Assembly (NCBI GenBank): GCA_907163375.1
Contig: CAJQUW010010458.1
Location: forward strand, 248,001-312,000
Reading direction: 5' to 3'
Length of the DNA: 64,000 nucleotides
DNA from: Prostheceraeus crozeri
Taxonomy: Eukaryota > Platyhelminthes > Polycladida > Euryleptidae
This document shows, piece after piece, positions 1 through 10,111 of the stretch. The translations under genes were made by a program, and so were the position numbers. A model generated the notes under the pieces. That model saw nothing but the letters and a program-made list of their open reading frames with translations. It did no database searches and was not told the origin of the DNA. Position 1 is the first letter of the stretch. Every line of letters starts with the position of its first letter.

Positions 1-475
1 GATTTTGTCGTGCCATAGCTCGTTTGAAAGCTAAGAGTGAGACAAATTCACGGAAAGAATCGGCTTGTTCCTATCTGTCTTCGTTTAGATGTGAGACGCC
101 ATTTAAGATTTTGGGACATTGGCGAAAAACGACAGAGTTAGAATTTGGGACGTTTTGGGCTCTAGCTTCAAAACGAAGCATCGGATGGGAAAACGAATTT
201 CAGATTTGGAATCAGCGTGAAATTCTCTATCTGTATGGTGAGTTTCAAGTCAATCGGAGAGTTTTAAAGTCAATCGGAGAGAAAAATTTTCAACATTTTT
301 CGGAAAAACGAGTTAGAATTTTTGCGATGGCTGCCTACTGTAGAGCCAAAACGAAGCATCGGATGGGAAAACGGAGGCCAGATTCGGATTCAGCGTCAAA
401 TTCTACATGGAATTGGTGTATTTCCAGCTCAATCGGAGCACTAGAACCGGAGATAGACGGGTTTTTAGTGTTTGG
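1..475. repeat. Left terminal inverted repeat of the Polinton (inner part)
   Basis: The first ~190 bases are the reverse complement of about 28060-28240 on the right, with only scattered differences. A second, more diverged half-unit follows at about 190-410, ending in the same ACGGAGGCCAGATTCGGATT motif that recurs on the right as its complement. The window starts inside the repeat, because the right copy continues outward for several hundred bases beyond the match. The outer tip and the target-site duplication are therefore not visible here. A 151-aa open frame across it is a by-product of the repeat. Confidence 0.85.
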
Positions 476-484
476 ATGATGGGT

Positions 485-544
485 ATTACGTCATCAGCTG
501 ATCGCCACACACTATATAAGCTGGGAACCGACAGAGACTTGTCA
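485..544 (+). promoter_or_regulatory. TATA promoter with initiator for the coiled-coil gene
   Basis: A TATATAA box begins at 513. A TCATTC initiator has its A at 544, 31 bases downstream. A CRE-like TTACGTCATC lies at about 486-495. The same TATA-to-initiator distance is found at the polymerase promoter and at the promoter near 27.6 kb. A good splice donor (AACG|GTAAGT, intron from 567) follows 23 bases after the predicted start, so the transcript would begin with a short non-coding exon. Confidence 0.7.
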
Positions 545-566
545 TTCAGACGAGAGATTGCCAACG

Positions 567-1603
567 GTAAGTCGTCTCTCTGAGCTCCGATGATAGCTTC
601 GGACATTCCAAATCCCGAGTTTCAATAAGAAACCGACTTAGAAAATTTCATTGCTGATATCAGCTAAGCCGTCAGACTTAGAGGTTCGCCAGGAGATGGC
701 CTTCGTCTCCAGGCCATAAAAGACTCCAAAACTTTAAAGGCTTGTAACTTTGCTTCTACAAGTCCGTTTGACTTGATTCAAAAAAGGTTCGGTCGCTATT
801 TACCTGCCCTAAGTGATAGACTACTTATAAAATTTCATAAGTAGTGCTAAAAAGTTGAAAATTTTAAATTCACTATTTTTGGAGGTTTTCTGGGGTTTTC
901 GACCCTGCTGAAGTCAATGAAAGCATTTTTAATTATGTCTGAGCCAGTCTTCTCATGCTATAAGCGGCTTTTCACTGAAAGCGAGCAAGACACTGAGAGT
1001 TTTGCTGTAATATTCCACTGACAGGGTGTTCCTTCGGGACGGCGGACGATGCCGTAGTGATAAGTGTGGCAAGGGAATGTGTCATATTTGAGACCGTAAC
1101 CGCTGGGACAACTCATGTCTCATGTTGGGCATTTGACACAGCTCTCAACGTAGCACTTTGAACGCCAATCGGTTGAGTCTTAGCTATCTTGTCATGGGTG
1201 GCCTCTAAACATCTCCATTGCAAAACGCTGGTGAATCAAGCACTCTACGGCTTGCTATCAAGCTGATCAAAGCAATAACTTGGGATGTTTCCTCAAGGTT
1301 TTCAAGTATGGTAAGTTCAAATCTGCTATCAGATTTCAAATTTAACTAAGTCTAAGGCAGCTTTGAGGGGTTAGATCCCAGCTACTGTTCACTACCTTTG
1401 ACTCGGCGTTGCTGTTACCACTTCGGGGCAGTGACAATGATGTCTTCAGCTGTAAATAGCGGGTATCGGGGAAGATCTCTCACTTCCCTAGTGATCAGTA
1501 CAAGGCCTTCGGGCTGTCGACGGGATCGAGTGCCACTCACTACACTCAAATCTATCATTCCTCACTAAGTGTAAAAATCATTGTTTTCCGTTTTTCGCTT
1601 CAG
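567..1603 (+). other. Putative 5'-UTR intron rich in RNA hairpins
   Basis: A donor (GTAAGT at 567) and an acceptor (TTTTTCGCTTCAG ending at 1603) bracket 1037 bases, ending two bases before the ATG of the next gene. The other introns in this element are only 59-68 bases. No credible coding frame is present. On the + strand there are several clean hairpins: CTTGTA/TACAAG (741-762), an 8-bp stem CTACTTAT/ATAAGTAG (821-844), GCTTG-CTAT-CAAGC (1250-1263), AAATCTG-CTAT-CAGATTT (1319-1336), GGAGA/TCTCC (692-710), and C(TTCG)G loops near 1032 and 1507. The region may be an intron, a separate structured RNA, or both. Confidence 0.5.
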
Positions 1604-1605
1604 AA

Positions 1606-2781
1606 ATGCCGAAATACAATAATATGAAGACCAGTTTCAAACTGTGTCAATGCCGGAAGGTATTCCGAGCTGACGCCTTCAAGAAGCACGCTTGCACTAA
1701 CAAGAAACAGATAGGGGTCGGTCGCTACTATTGCGGAGCCCGTAAAGTCAGTCGCTTAAGTGAGCGGCTGGAGGATTGGCACTCACAACACAGCGAGTGT
1801 CAAACAGGCGAAGTAGGCGAAGAAGAACGGAGTTCACTCTTCGCCACTGAGCTCCGTTCTTTGGAGCTACAATCTGCCAACGAGCAAGAACGGAGTTCAC
1901 TCTTCACCACTGAGGCCACTGAGCTACAATCCGCCATTGAAGCGATTGCCGCTATATCCTCACTTAGTAGCGAGAGCTCTCTGACCAGCAGCGATAGTGA
2001 GGAGGAGGAGGAGGGAGAGCTACAGTCGCAACTTATCGAGGACGTCGACCTCGATCGCGAGACCCCTACAGCCGTAACTGCGAGTGGAATTGCAACACAA
2101 TGTCGCAATTTTGTCAAGCGCCCGCCGGTGATCGCCGAACGGGATAGACTAAAGAAAGAGGTGGAGAAGTTGAAGGAGGAGGCCTTCTCATACAAGGCAA
2201 AGTATGAGGACCTAAAGAACGTGGCCGGAGAGATGAAGAAGGTGAAGGAGAGATTAAGCGAGCGGGATGGCGAGTTGGAGCAGGAGAGGCTCAAGACTCT
2301 CGAGGGGAAAGCCAGAGAAGAGGCTTTACTAGCAGAGAGGGAAAGTAGGGAGAAGGAGATACGAAGGTTGAAGGAGGAAGTGGAGAGACTCCGTGTGCAG
2401 ATGGCTAAGGTGGTCGAGACGAACCACGAGCTGCACCGTTCGGCGCAGCTGGTGGATCGCGATCGAAGGTTGCGTTCCAGTCGTCTGCACATCCCTATTA
2501 GAAAGGGGAGAGTAGCAGAAACTCCTCTCTTGTACGAGCGTGGAAGAGGGGAGAAATGCTACTCTCGGGTGAAGAAAGGGGTGGAGTGTCTACACTTCAC
2601 CTTCGATCATCGTGATCCGATCTCGAATTTCCTTTATGAGGAAGCGTCCGAGAAGATCTGTAAGTAAAAATGACTAAATTAAAATGTAAGATGATAACTC
2701 ACTACTTCTTTCTTTACAGACATCCAAGAGAAGCGACCACCCGCCCCGTTGCCGGAGCCGCAGTCGATACAGCAAGCCTGA
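1606..2781 (+). CDS. Coiled-coil protein with N-terminal Cys/His region (two exons)
   Basis: I do not recognise a family. Reading from ATG 1606, exon 1 ends at 2659. A 60-base GT-AG intron (2660-2719, acceptor CTTTCTTTACAG) joins in frame to exon 2, which ends at TGA 2781 and gives 371 aa. Without splicing the frame would stop shortly inside the intron. The N-terminal ~65 residues contain Cys and His in zinc-finger-like pairs (CQC near 14, HAC near 30, YYC near 43, then H-x-x-H-x-x-C). An acidic Ser/Glu-rich stretch follows around 130-140, then a long highly charged coiled coil at about 185-290. The tail from exon 2 is Pro-rich (RPPAPLPEPQ). It is the leftmost gene of the Polinton and reads inward from a TATA promoter. 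Its role is unknown; an early regulatory or scaffold role is a guess. Confidence 0.72.
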
Positions 2782-2869
2782 GTCCCTACCACACACCCCG
2801 AGAACGAACCACCGGCTCTCTTAAGGGCCACCATGGGGCAAGACATGATAGAACCTCCACGCGGTTTGC

Positions 2870-3180
2870 CCTGGGCAGTCTTCGGACTGGCGAATACTAT
2901 CATTAAGTTGAATCTGCTATCAGTCAACTTGAACGTTGCAAATGAAGTTCGGTGTAATACTTCCTTTCGACGGGCGTTCCTGTAAAGGGCGGCGGTGAAA
3001 CCCGTAGCTATGTATACCGCAAGGGATATTCGGCAATGGTCAATCTTGTTCAACCTCTCTGCGTCATGTTTGCAAGTGATTGCCTCTATCTCAACGTAGT
3101 ATGCATTCGCGCCAGGGCGACATTTAGCTAACTGTCGAAGGTTGCCTAAAACTTTCCACTGCATACGTTATGAGAACCAT
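2870..3180 (+). ncRNA. Candidate structured RNA region downstream of the coiled-coil gene
   Basis: There is no convincing reading frame. A perfect CAGTC-TTCG-GACTG hairpin occurs at 2876-2889. At 2905-2930 AAGTTGA pairs with TCAACTT, then a 2-base bulge, then CTG-CTAT-CAG. The CTAT loop closed by G-C is the same as in two hairpins at 1250-1336, but on different stem sequences. Further stretches (GGGCGTTCCT, CAACGTAGTATGC) resemble parts of 1024-1170. This fits related RNA structures on both sides of the coding exon. It could be a 3'-UTR structure or an independent transcript. No family is recognised. Confidence 0.35.
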
Positions 3181-3185
3181 GAGTT

Positions 3186-3383
3186 CTACCTGTCTCTATC
3201 AATGAGACGAATTGATGAATGGAATGAAATGGGAGGACACTCACGCGCCACACGCAACATAACACACTTCTCTCTTCCGTAGTCTAACAAGCTCTTTACA
3301 CATGGATCGCAGTCGATTGCTATCCCTGTATCAGAAGTGTAAGCTATCTTAATTTTATTTAACACTATTTCATCTACCATCAT
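3186..3383 (-). CDS. Small hypothetical protein, 65 aa, doubtful
   Basis: This ATG-started frame reads away from the 3542-3996 gene. It has no recognised domain, only three scattered Cys, and it partly overlaps the end of the candidate RNA region. It lies in the gap between two better-supported genes, which is the only reason to keep it. A chance frame is as likely. Confidence 0.2.
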   Translation of the reverse strand: MMVDEIVLNKIKIAYTSDTGIAIDCDPCVKSLLDYGREKCVMLRVARECPPISFHSSIRLIDRDR

Positions 3384-3541
3384 CTACCATCATCACCCAT
3401 AAGAAATGTTATAAGATTTGCAAGTTAGACTAAGCGTGTTACTATTACCAAATGAAAAAGTATACATGCTTAAATCATCCACTGAAGCCCCATTCAAGTA
3501 ATTCAGTATGAAAGCAAAGATAATATGAAATAAAAATTTAT

Positions 3542-3996
3542 TATGGCATGTATTTCAAAAGGTCTTCATCATCAATATCGTCCCAGAGTCTGGCTTCACA
3601 TAGATCACAAAAACAGTTGAGCTGCTTTAATCGTTCTTCCACTGCGAGCCTCACTTTGTCAATATACTCCCACTCCGCCATAGTTCGTGGCTGGGAGTAA
3701 GGGGTGTACCACTCCTATAATTGGTGGAGGAATTTGGTGCTGGTGATCTCCATCACATCGTCAGTATCATACTGGAGATACTTCCACCTCACGCCTGTTA
3801 AGTCGGGACACTCCTTCTCACATACACTCTCCTCTTCCTCATCCGCTGCTAATGACAACTTTCTGATATTGTCCAGTCGGTACACCTTCTCTACCTTCCC
3901 CTTCGTTGGAGCGTTTGGTGCAACGAGCACTTTTGCTGATGTGCATGGAGAGGAGAACTCCAATGCGGTATTTCGTGTTGTTGGAGGACTTGTCAT
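3542..3996 (-). pseudogene. Acidic hypothetical protein interrupted by an in-frame TAG
   Basis: The frame starts at ATG 3996, opposite the polymerase gene. The first 93 codons are Ser/Thr/Pro-rich and then acidic (ADEEEE near 52-57), ending in LHQL followed by TAG. The same frame then stays open for 57 further codons to TAA at 3542. It contains an internal ATG and a compact acidic tail with CFCDLC and WDDIDDEDLL that looks like real protein. The simplest reading is one ~150-aa gene with a nonsense change. A second small ORF of 48 aa starting at the internal Met, or readthrough, is possible. No TATA box is seen on this strand, so it may share the CCAAT boxes of the divergent polymerase promoter. 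Confidence 0.45.
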
Positions 3997-4053
3997 GCTG
4001 ACTGTGAATAATAACTTTGAAATGTTTTCTAATTCTTAAGTATCAACAAGCAA

Positions 4054-4130
4054 CCAATCAGAATGAACAGCCAATGAATGATGAATATGAAAGTATATAT
4101 GCAAAGTGACATTCGTGTCATTTCACTCTG
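4054..4130 (+). promoter_or_regulatory. CCAAT-CCAAT-TATA-initiator promoter of the DNA polymerase
   Basis: CCAAT boxes lie at 4054-4058 (within the NF-Y-type ACCAATCAG) and 4071-4075, followed by TATATAT from 4094. A TTTCACTC initiator has its A at 4125, 31 bases from the first T of the TATA box. The gaps are 12 bases (CCAAT to CCAAT) and 18 bases (CCAAT to TATA), exactly as in the promoter at 27617-27688 on the other strand at the other end of the element. Confidence 0.8.
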
Positions 4131-4274
4131 TCTTTGAGACGTATAAGTGAAGTGTTCTCTAGCGAATTCTGTTATTATTTGAGGTGTACAAGTGAACTGC
4201 TATCTCGTGAATTCCAAATTTGAGTGAAGTCTCTATCTTGTAGAAGTATCAACCTTAAACTTGATTTCATTGAA

Positions 4275-7200
4275 ATGGTAAGTTGAAAATTTCCTCTCTC
4301 ATCTCCCTCAAACGTGTGGCTAATAGCATTTTCCTCAATTTCAGGCATCAACTTCATCACCAACGCCCTCCCTTCTCGAGGAAAGTTTAGAGTTGTTGAG
4401 TCAAGGTAGGTTGTAACAATACACTGAGACTTGAACAGAGATGATAGAATGATTTCTCTTTCAGGTGATGTGAGTTCCATCTCAGAACTGTCGCGACATG
4501 GCAACGAGTGGGAATGTGCTGACTGTGGGCACATCTTCACGAGGAAATGGGATCTCACCCGACACATCAAGCGAGGTGTTTGTCGACCTAAGCCGGCATC
4601 AATCTCCGAAGGTGGGGATGATTCTGTTAACGTCGTCTCCTTTTCTTGCGACTTGTGCGCTCAGTCTTTCGAGACACGTTTTGAACTATCTTCGCACAGA
4701 CTTCAACATACACACACGAACGATACCTACACCAACGGTACCTCCTCTATCCGACTCACTGAAGTGTCCATAAATAATTTAGTGAGGAACTACCAGATGG
4801 ACTCCTCAGAAACCATTGCTAACTTTGAGGAATGGTTTCATCAAAATTCATCATTGATAGAAGCGCTCTTCAACAATTTAGACAATTTTAGGATGAAGGC
4901 GCTCATCTATCTTAAAATAAAATATGTAAAAATCGACCACCATACTGGACAAATAATAGAGAGGTTGGAGTTTCACATACCCTCCTCTCCTGCAACCGAG
5001 GTTGTAGACTATGAGTCTTGGATAAATTTTCACATCCAAGGATTAAAATTAAATATTGATAAATTTAACGAGCGCGATAGCGGTCTCATTTTTGACGGCA
5101 TTGAGTCCGCCTTATTTAAAATCAGTTTATTAGGAAATCATAGTGGTCGAGGCTCCTTTAAACTTCCAAAAAATTTAAAAAACAAAACAGCAGTCATCAA
5201 TGTCGATTGCGAATCGCAATGTTTTAAATATGCTGTCCTCTCCATTCTCCACTATAATGACATCAATGCGAATCGAAATCGCACATATAGCTATAGGCAG
5301 TGGGAGAATGAATTAAACTTCGATGACTGTAATAGTGACGATATGAAAATTAAAGATATAGAAAAATTTGAAAAATTGAACAACATTAAAATAGTTCTCC
5401 ATGTTTGGGAAAAAGGATTGAAGGGTGTGCGCTACAACTCGCGTTCGAGTTGTTATGAACGTACAGTAAACCTGTTATTAGTAAAACAGGATGATAGTGA
5501 GGAATGGCACTACTGCGGTATTCCCAAAATCTCTCGCTTATACCACCACTTAGAAAACTCTAGTAGAGAGTTATATTACTGCGACAGATGTATTCGCCAC
5601 TTTAGGAGGAAAACTAAATTTGAAACTCATTATGAGTGGTGTAAGCGAGGTAAACTGCAAATGGAACGCATGCCCAAAGATAAGGAGTTTTCATATAGAG
5701 AGAATGGCGATGAACTAAGTCCTCTTCGTGTCATCTATGCTGACATCGAATGCTATATCGATGATAACATCCATCGACCAGCAGCCATTTCCTGCTATGA
5801 AGTATGGCATGATCACTTTAGGAGTAGGCAAAATAAAATGCGCGTCTGGCAAGGTGAGGATTGTATTTACCAATTCCTACAATTCCTCGAACAGGCTGTA
5901 AAATTTCAACAAAAGTATGATGGTGAACTCTATCGCAGATCATTGCATATGACAGCAGATGATCAAGCAAAATTTGATAGTTGCAACGTTTGCCCCAAAT
6001 GTAGGAAAACATTTGACGATGATAAGATTAAGAAAGTGCGCGACCATGATCACATCACTGGTAAATTTAGAAACGCACTCTGTTCAAAATGTAATTTTTC
6101 GCTGAGGATGAAGCGGCGTACATTACCCGTCATTTTCCATAATTTCAAGGGCTACGACAGCCATATGATAATAAAAGGAGGTTTAGGTCAAATGAAAGAG
6201 TGGAAGCTTGATGTAATAGCAAAAACGAGAGAGAAGTTTATGGCCATGACAGCAAAAGTGCCTGTCGATAAAACTAAAGAAAATAAGACGGTCTATTTTG
6301 ATATAAAATTTTTAGATTCCTACCAATTTATGACTGCATCACTGGCCTCTCTCGTGCAAAATCTAAAGTCTCTTCCACTAACACAAAATCTTAAGAAACA
6401 ATATCCAAATCTAACCGATGAAGTCATCACACGGAAAGGAGTCTTTCCATATGCATATTTTGATGCAATTAGTAAACTCGGCGAGACTTCTCTTCCGCCC
6501 ATAGATAAATTTAAAAATGATTTGACCGGCGCAGAATGTAAGACCGAAGATTATGATCATGCACAAGATGCATGGATAAAATTTGACTGCCATACATTTG
6601 GTGAATATATGATTGCCTACCTTAAGTTAGATGTATTTTTGCTGGCTGATGTATTTCAGGAGTTTCGACGAGTGGCATTAGAAGAAGATAAGTTAGATCC
6701 CGTCCACTTTGTCAGTCTGCCAGCCATGTCATTTAAGTCTGCTTTTAAAATGACTGGTGAGACCATTCATCTCTTACAAGATCCAGAGATGTATAATTTA
6801 TTTGAGCGAGGAATTCGCGGTGGTCTCACATTTGTAAATAAACATAGGTTAAAATCTGAAACAGTAGGTAATGATCATACCCATCTTAAGTATTATGATC
6901 AAAATAATTTGTATGGTAGTTCATTATCCAAACCGCTACCTCACTCTGAGTTTAGCTGGTTAGATGATAGTGAAATTCAACATTTCTCCAACCCTTCTAA
7001 CATACTAGCAATTCCAGATGAAGGTGATTGGGGATATTATTTTGAGATAGATCTAATCTATCCAAATAATATTAAACATAAAACCGTAGATTTTCCACTC
7101 GCACCCGAATCAGGTGAAGTGACCAAAGATATGTTTTCCGACTTTATGAAACAATTTCATAAAGATTTAGAATCATGCGGTCAACCCGACTATAAGCCTT

Positions 7201-8246
7201 GCCGCAAACTTTTACTCACCCAGTATGATAAGGAAAACTATCTAGTCCACTTTAGCATCTTAAAATTTTATTTAGAAATGGGCATGATTTTAAAAAGAGT
7301 TCACCGCATTATTAAATTTAGACAGAAAGCCTTCCTCAAACCATATATTGATAGTAACAGCCAGAAACGTGCACTAGCCCAAAATAATTTTGAAAAAGAT
7401 TTTTATAAATATAAGAACAACAGTCTATTTGGTAAGACGATGGAGGATGTTAGAAAGCGCGTAAACTACAAACTAGTTAATGATGATCAAAAGTATCACA
7501 AATTGGCCTCATCACCTCTATTCATCGATAGAGACATTATCGATGAGGACCTTATAGGTGTTAAAATGATAAAATCTGAAGTTGAGTTGTGCAAACCCAT
7601 CTATATTGGTCAAGCTGTACTAGATTACTCTAAGCTTGAAATGTACCAACTCTTTTATAAAATACTAAAACCATGTCCTCTCGTAAAAGAGGTTCGTTTG
7701 TTGGGTGGTGATACAGATAGTTTCTTCTTAGGTATTACCACTCAAAAAGATTTAAATTTCAATGAAGTAGGAAAATCTTTAGAAAGATATTTTGATACAT
7801 CAAATTATCCTACTGATCACCCACTCTACTCCATCAAAAATAAGGCAAAACTTGGCTGCTTTAAGGATGAGACAGCAGGGAAGGAAATAGATGAAATGAT
7901 TCTCCTCCGTCCAAAAATGTATTCTATGAAATTAAAGGATAGCGACGATAGTATTAAGCGTGCTAAAGGCATATCAAGATCATTGGTCTCTAACATGAAA
8001 CATAAGAATTTCAGGAAAGCCTATAGAATTAAAAATATAACGTTTGTCAATATGACAATCTTAAAATCTAAGTCGCATGAGATCAAAACTCATACTTTTA
8101 GGAAACGGGCGCTTTCAGCATGGGAGGATAAGAGGTGCTGGCTAGAACACAACATATCTCTTCCACATGGACATCCTGACACAAACATACCACCACCCAA
8201 AAGAATTAAACTCACACTACCACATTCAGGAGACGTCTTAGCATAA
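4275..8246 (+). CDS. POLB: Protein-primed family B DNA polymerase (Polinton type), spliced
   Basis: This is the replicative polymerase expected to copy the linear element by protein priming. I place the start at ATG 4275-4277: exon 1 is the ATG alone, intron 1 is 4278-4344 (67 bp, GTAAG...TTTCAG), exon 2 is 4345-4405, intron 2 is 4406-4464 (59 bp), and exon 3 runs to 8246. The joins are in frame, give 1281 aa, and replace an unspliced N-terminus that lies mostly in intron 2. In order it has C2H2-type zinc fingers (about 38-95), a Polinton-type N-terminal region, exonuclease motif I YADIEC (D448), a zinc/HNH-like insert with VRDHDHITGKFRNALC, Exo II HNFKGYD (about 580), Exo III YLKLD (about 740), polymerase motif A YDQNNLYG (D833), motif B KNNSLFG (about 1005), motif C DTDS (about 1104) and RPKMY (about 1170). 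All catalytic motifs are intact, so the gene appears functional. Confidence 0.97.
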
Positions 8247-8551
8247 TCATCCTTAACTTAGTATTTTGATGTTGATTTCTGTAGATAAACATTGTTGTTT
8301 TATGTATCGCATGAGATTGTTTTTTCCTTGTGAATATGTGTCCACATCTGTACATTCCCCATGTGATGACTTTTCCACTGAAAGACATTTTTCCTATCCC
8401 TGTATATTTCCACCCTTCACGAAGTAAAAAGACTTTTTGTATATAGCAATGTTTATTGAAGTGCGCTCATGTATATATTTTCAGTGGATGTTGTATAAAG
8501 TCTATTGCTTCACATTCATGTACATATTTCAATAAATGTTGTATAAAGACT
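8247..8551. terminator. Convergent 3' ends with overlapping poly(A) signals
   Basis: This spacer lies between the convergent polymerase (+) and minor-capsid-like gene (-). AATAAA on the + strand is at 8531-8536. On the - strand AATAAA (TTTATT at 8452-8457) serves the opposite gene. The two 3' UTRs therefore overlap by roughly 80 bases or more. Confidence 0.55.
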
Positions 8552-10102
8552 TCACTTTGTTTTCCGAAACACTAACGTTATGAGGGATTTAGTATCTTTC
8601 ACGCGGATGCACTCTTGTAAACCATTGGTAATTTTGATAGCAATAGAGGGTATAGTTTGTTTGACGACGGGATGATAGAAAATAGATTCAAACATCTTCT
8701 CGACTATTCCATATGAAGCGTCTTTATCATGAATGAAATCACGTAAAATGTATTCTTTTTTCTCACCAACAGAAATAGGTAGAATCAAATCACTTTGAAT
8801 GTAAAGGTGCTGTTCATGTTTATCATGTGTCATTGGTGTTTCTATACCAATCGTATGCGCAGCAGCAAACACTGTTTGTAGCATTGAAAAACCAAAGAGT
8901 TTTTTCAAATTTTTACTCAATTGACATTGAATGTCATCACCCAGTCTCAGAACAACGCGTTGATTTTCAATTGAAAACGAAATGTGGTGTGTCTTTACAT
9001 CATATTTACTTTTCATCACATGCTTCAACTTCTGTTGTATATAAGGATTTACTACATGAATGAAGCTTTCAACTGTATGATATAGACGCGGCATTATATT
9101 GATAGCAACTTTAGATTCTTCATAAGACTGGTAAATTTTCTTGATGCGATCGCCATAGATGTCCACCCACCATTCATCATTAACTGAATCAGCTTTAGTG
9201 TGATATTCATGAGAAGCATACACCACACCGCTTCCAATAATAGGTGTATAATGTCTTACAAAATGACGCAAGGTTGGAGAGAAATAAACTGTAAGTTTGT
9301 CATTATATTTCTGAATAACCAACTTATTTTTGTTCGCCATAATTTTCTCTCCATACTTCTTACCCACAGTCTCATTCCATCGTTTTACTAACTCAATAAG
9401 TGATAAAGGTTGAACACCACGCTTTTTCAAAATGATGCGTTCTTCGCATTCTACAACATCTTCATCAAATATTTTAAATCTATAATGAAATTTGTTGATT
9501 CGATTTGAATAAACTTTTTTAACATTTGCAGTAGCAATTGATGTTAGATGTAGTCCATGACCAAAACCAAGATGTGGATAGAATTCATTATCCAACCTCA
9601 GCGTAAGACCTTTAGTAAAAGAATGAAAGCGGAGGAACTGTCTCCCACTCCAATGATAGATAGTAAACTCATAAGCTTTCTGATTTTTATTCTTCATGAT
9701 GGAAGTATTACCACTGTTGAATGCCTTAATAATTTTCTCATTCCCAAATGGTTCATAAGAATCTGATTTTATCTGAATCCATTCATAGTTCCACTTTCCA
9801 TCTGATGTTAAATTGTATGGGAACTGAAATGCATTATTCATCGTTATTCCATCATGGGTGCGAGGAGTCAATATCATTTCTTCCAAATCATTCACATTCT
9901 GAATATTGCTATCATAGCAAATACTAGAAACGCCAACCTCCCATTCACCTTCTAAATGCAGTGGCCGATTTAATTCTACTCGATAGTCTGATGGTTTATT
10001 TTTGGGAAATTTATTCATAGAAGCATTACTGGGCAAGTAGATTAGAAACGAGTCCTTATTTTCACTTTCCATATTATTCACATTGGAAAAATATATTAGC
10101 AT
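8552..10102 (-). CDS. Minor-capsid-like Polinton protein, 516 aa
   Basis: The N-terminus carries a signature I associate with Polinton minor capsid/penton-type proteins: FLIYLPSNASMNKFP followed by an L-x-G-x-WEVGV stretch. Translation could start at the first ATG (10102) or, more in line with its paralogue, at the Met ten codons in (10072). The rest is beta-rich with no catalytic motif, which suits a structural virion protein. It is followed upstream by a shorter paralogue with the same WEVGV block, so the pair is probably a tandem duplication that has specialised. The frame is uninterrupted. Confidence 0.7.
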   Translation of the reverse strand: MLIYFSNVNNMESENKDSFLIYLPSNASMNKFPKNKPSDYRVELNRPLHLEGEWEVGVSSICYDSNIQNVNDLEEMILTPRTHDGITMNNAFQFPYNLTSDGKWNYEWIQIKSDSYEPFGNEKIIKAFNSGNTSIMKNKNQKAYEFTIYHWSGRQFLRFHSFTKGLTLRLDNEFYPHLGFGHGLHLTSIATANVKKVYSNRINKFHYRFKIFDEDVVECEERIILKKRGVQPLSLIELVKRWNETVGKKYGEKIMANKNKLVIQKYNDKLTVYFSPTLRHFVRHYTPIIGSGVVYASHEYHTKADSVNDEWWVDIYGDRIKKIYQSYEESKVAINIMPRLYHTVESFIHVVNPYIQQKLKHVMKSKYDVKTHHISFSIENQRVVLRLGDDIQCQLSKNLKKLFGFSMLQTVFAAAHTIGIETPMTHDKHEQHLYIQSDLILPISVGEKKEYILRDFIHDKDASYGIVEKMFESIFYHPVVKQTIPSIAIKITNGLQECIRVKDTKSLITLVFRKTK

Positions 10103-10111
10103 ACGTTTGCA

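Noticed and set aside
24-479. 151-aa protein at the window start
   Set aside because: It lies entirely in the terminal repeat; the same frame recurs on the right as a repeat by-product.
660-1600. Self-splicing (group I) intron
   Set aside because: I could not place the conserved core segments, and ordinary GT-AG signals are present.
1800-2492. 230-aa serine-rich frame on the minus strand
   Set aside because: It is the antisense shadow of the Glu/Lys-rich coiled-coil exon.
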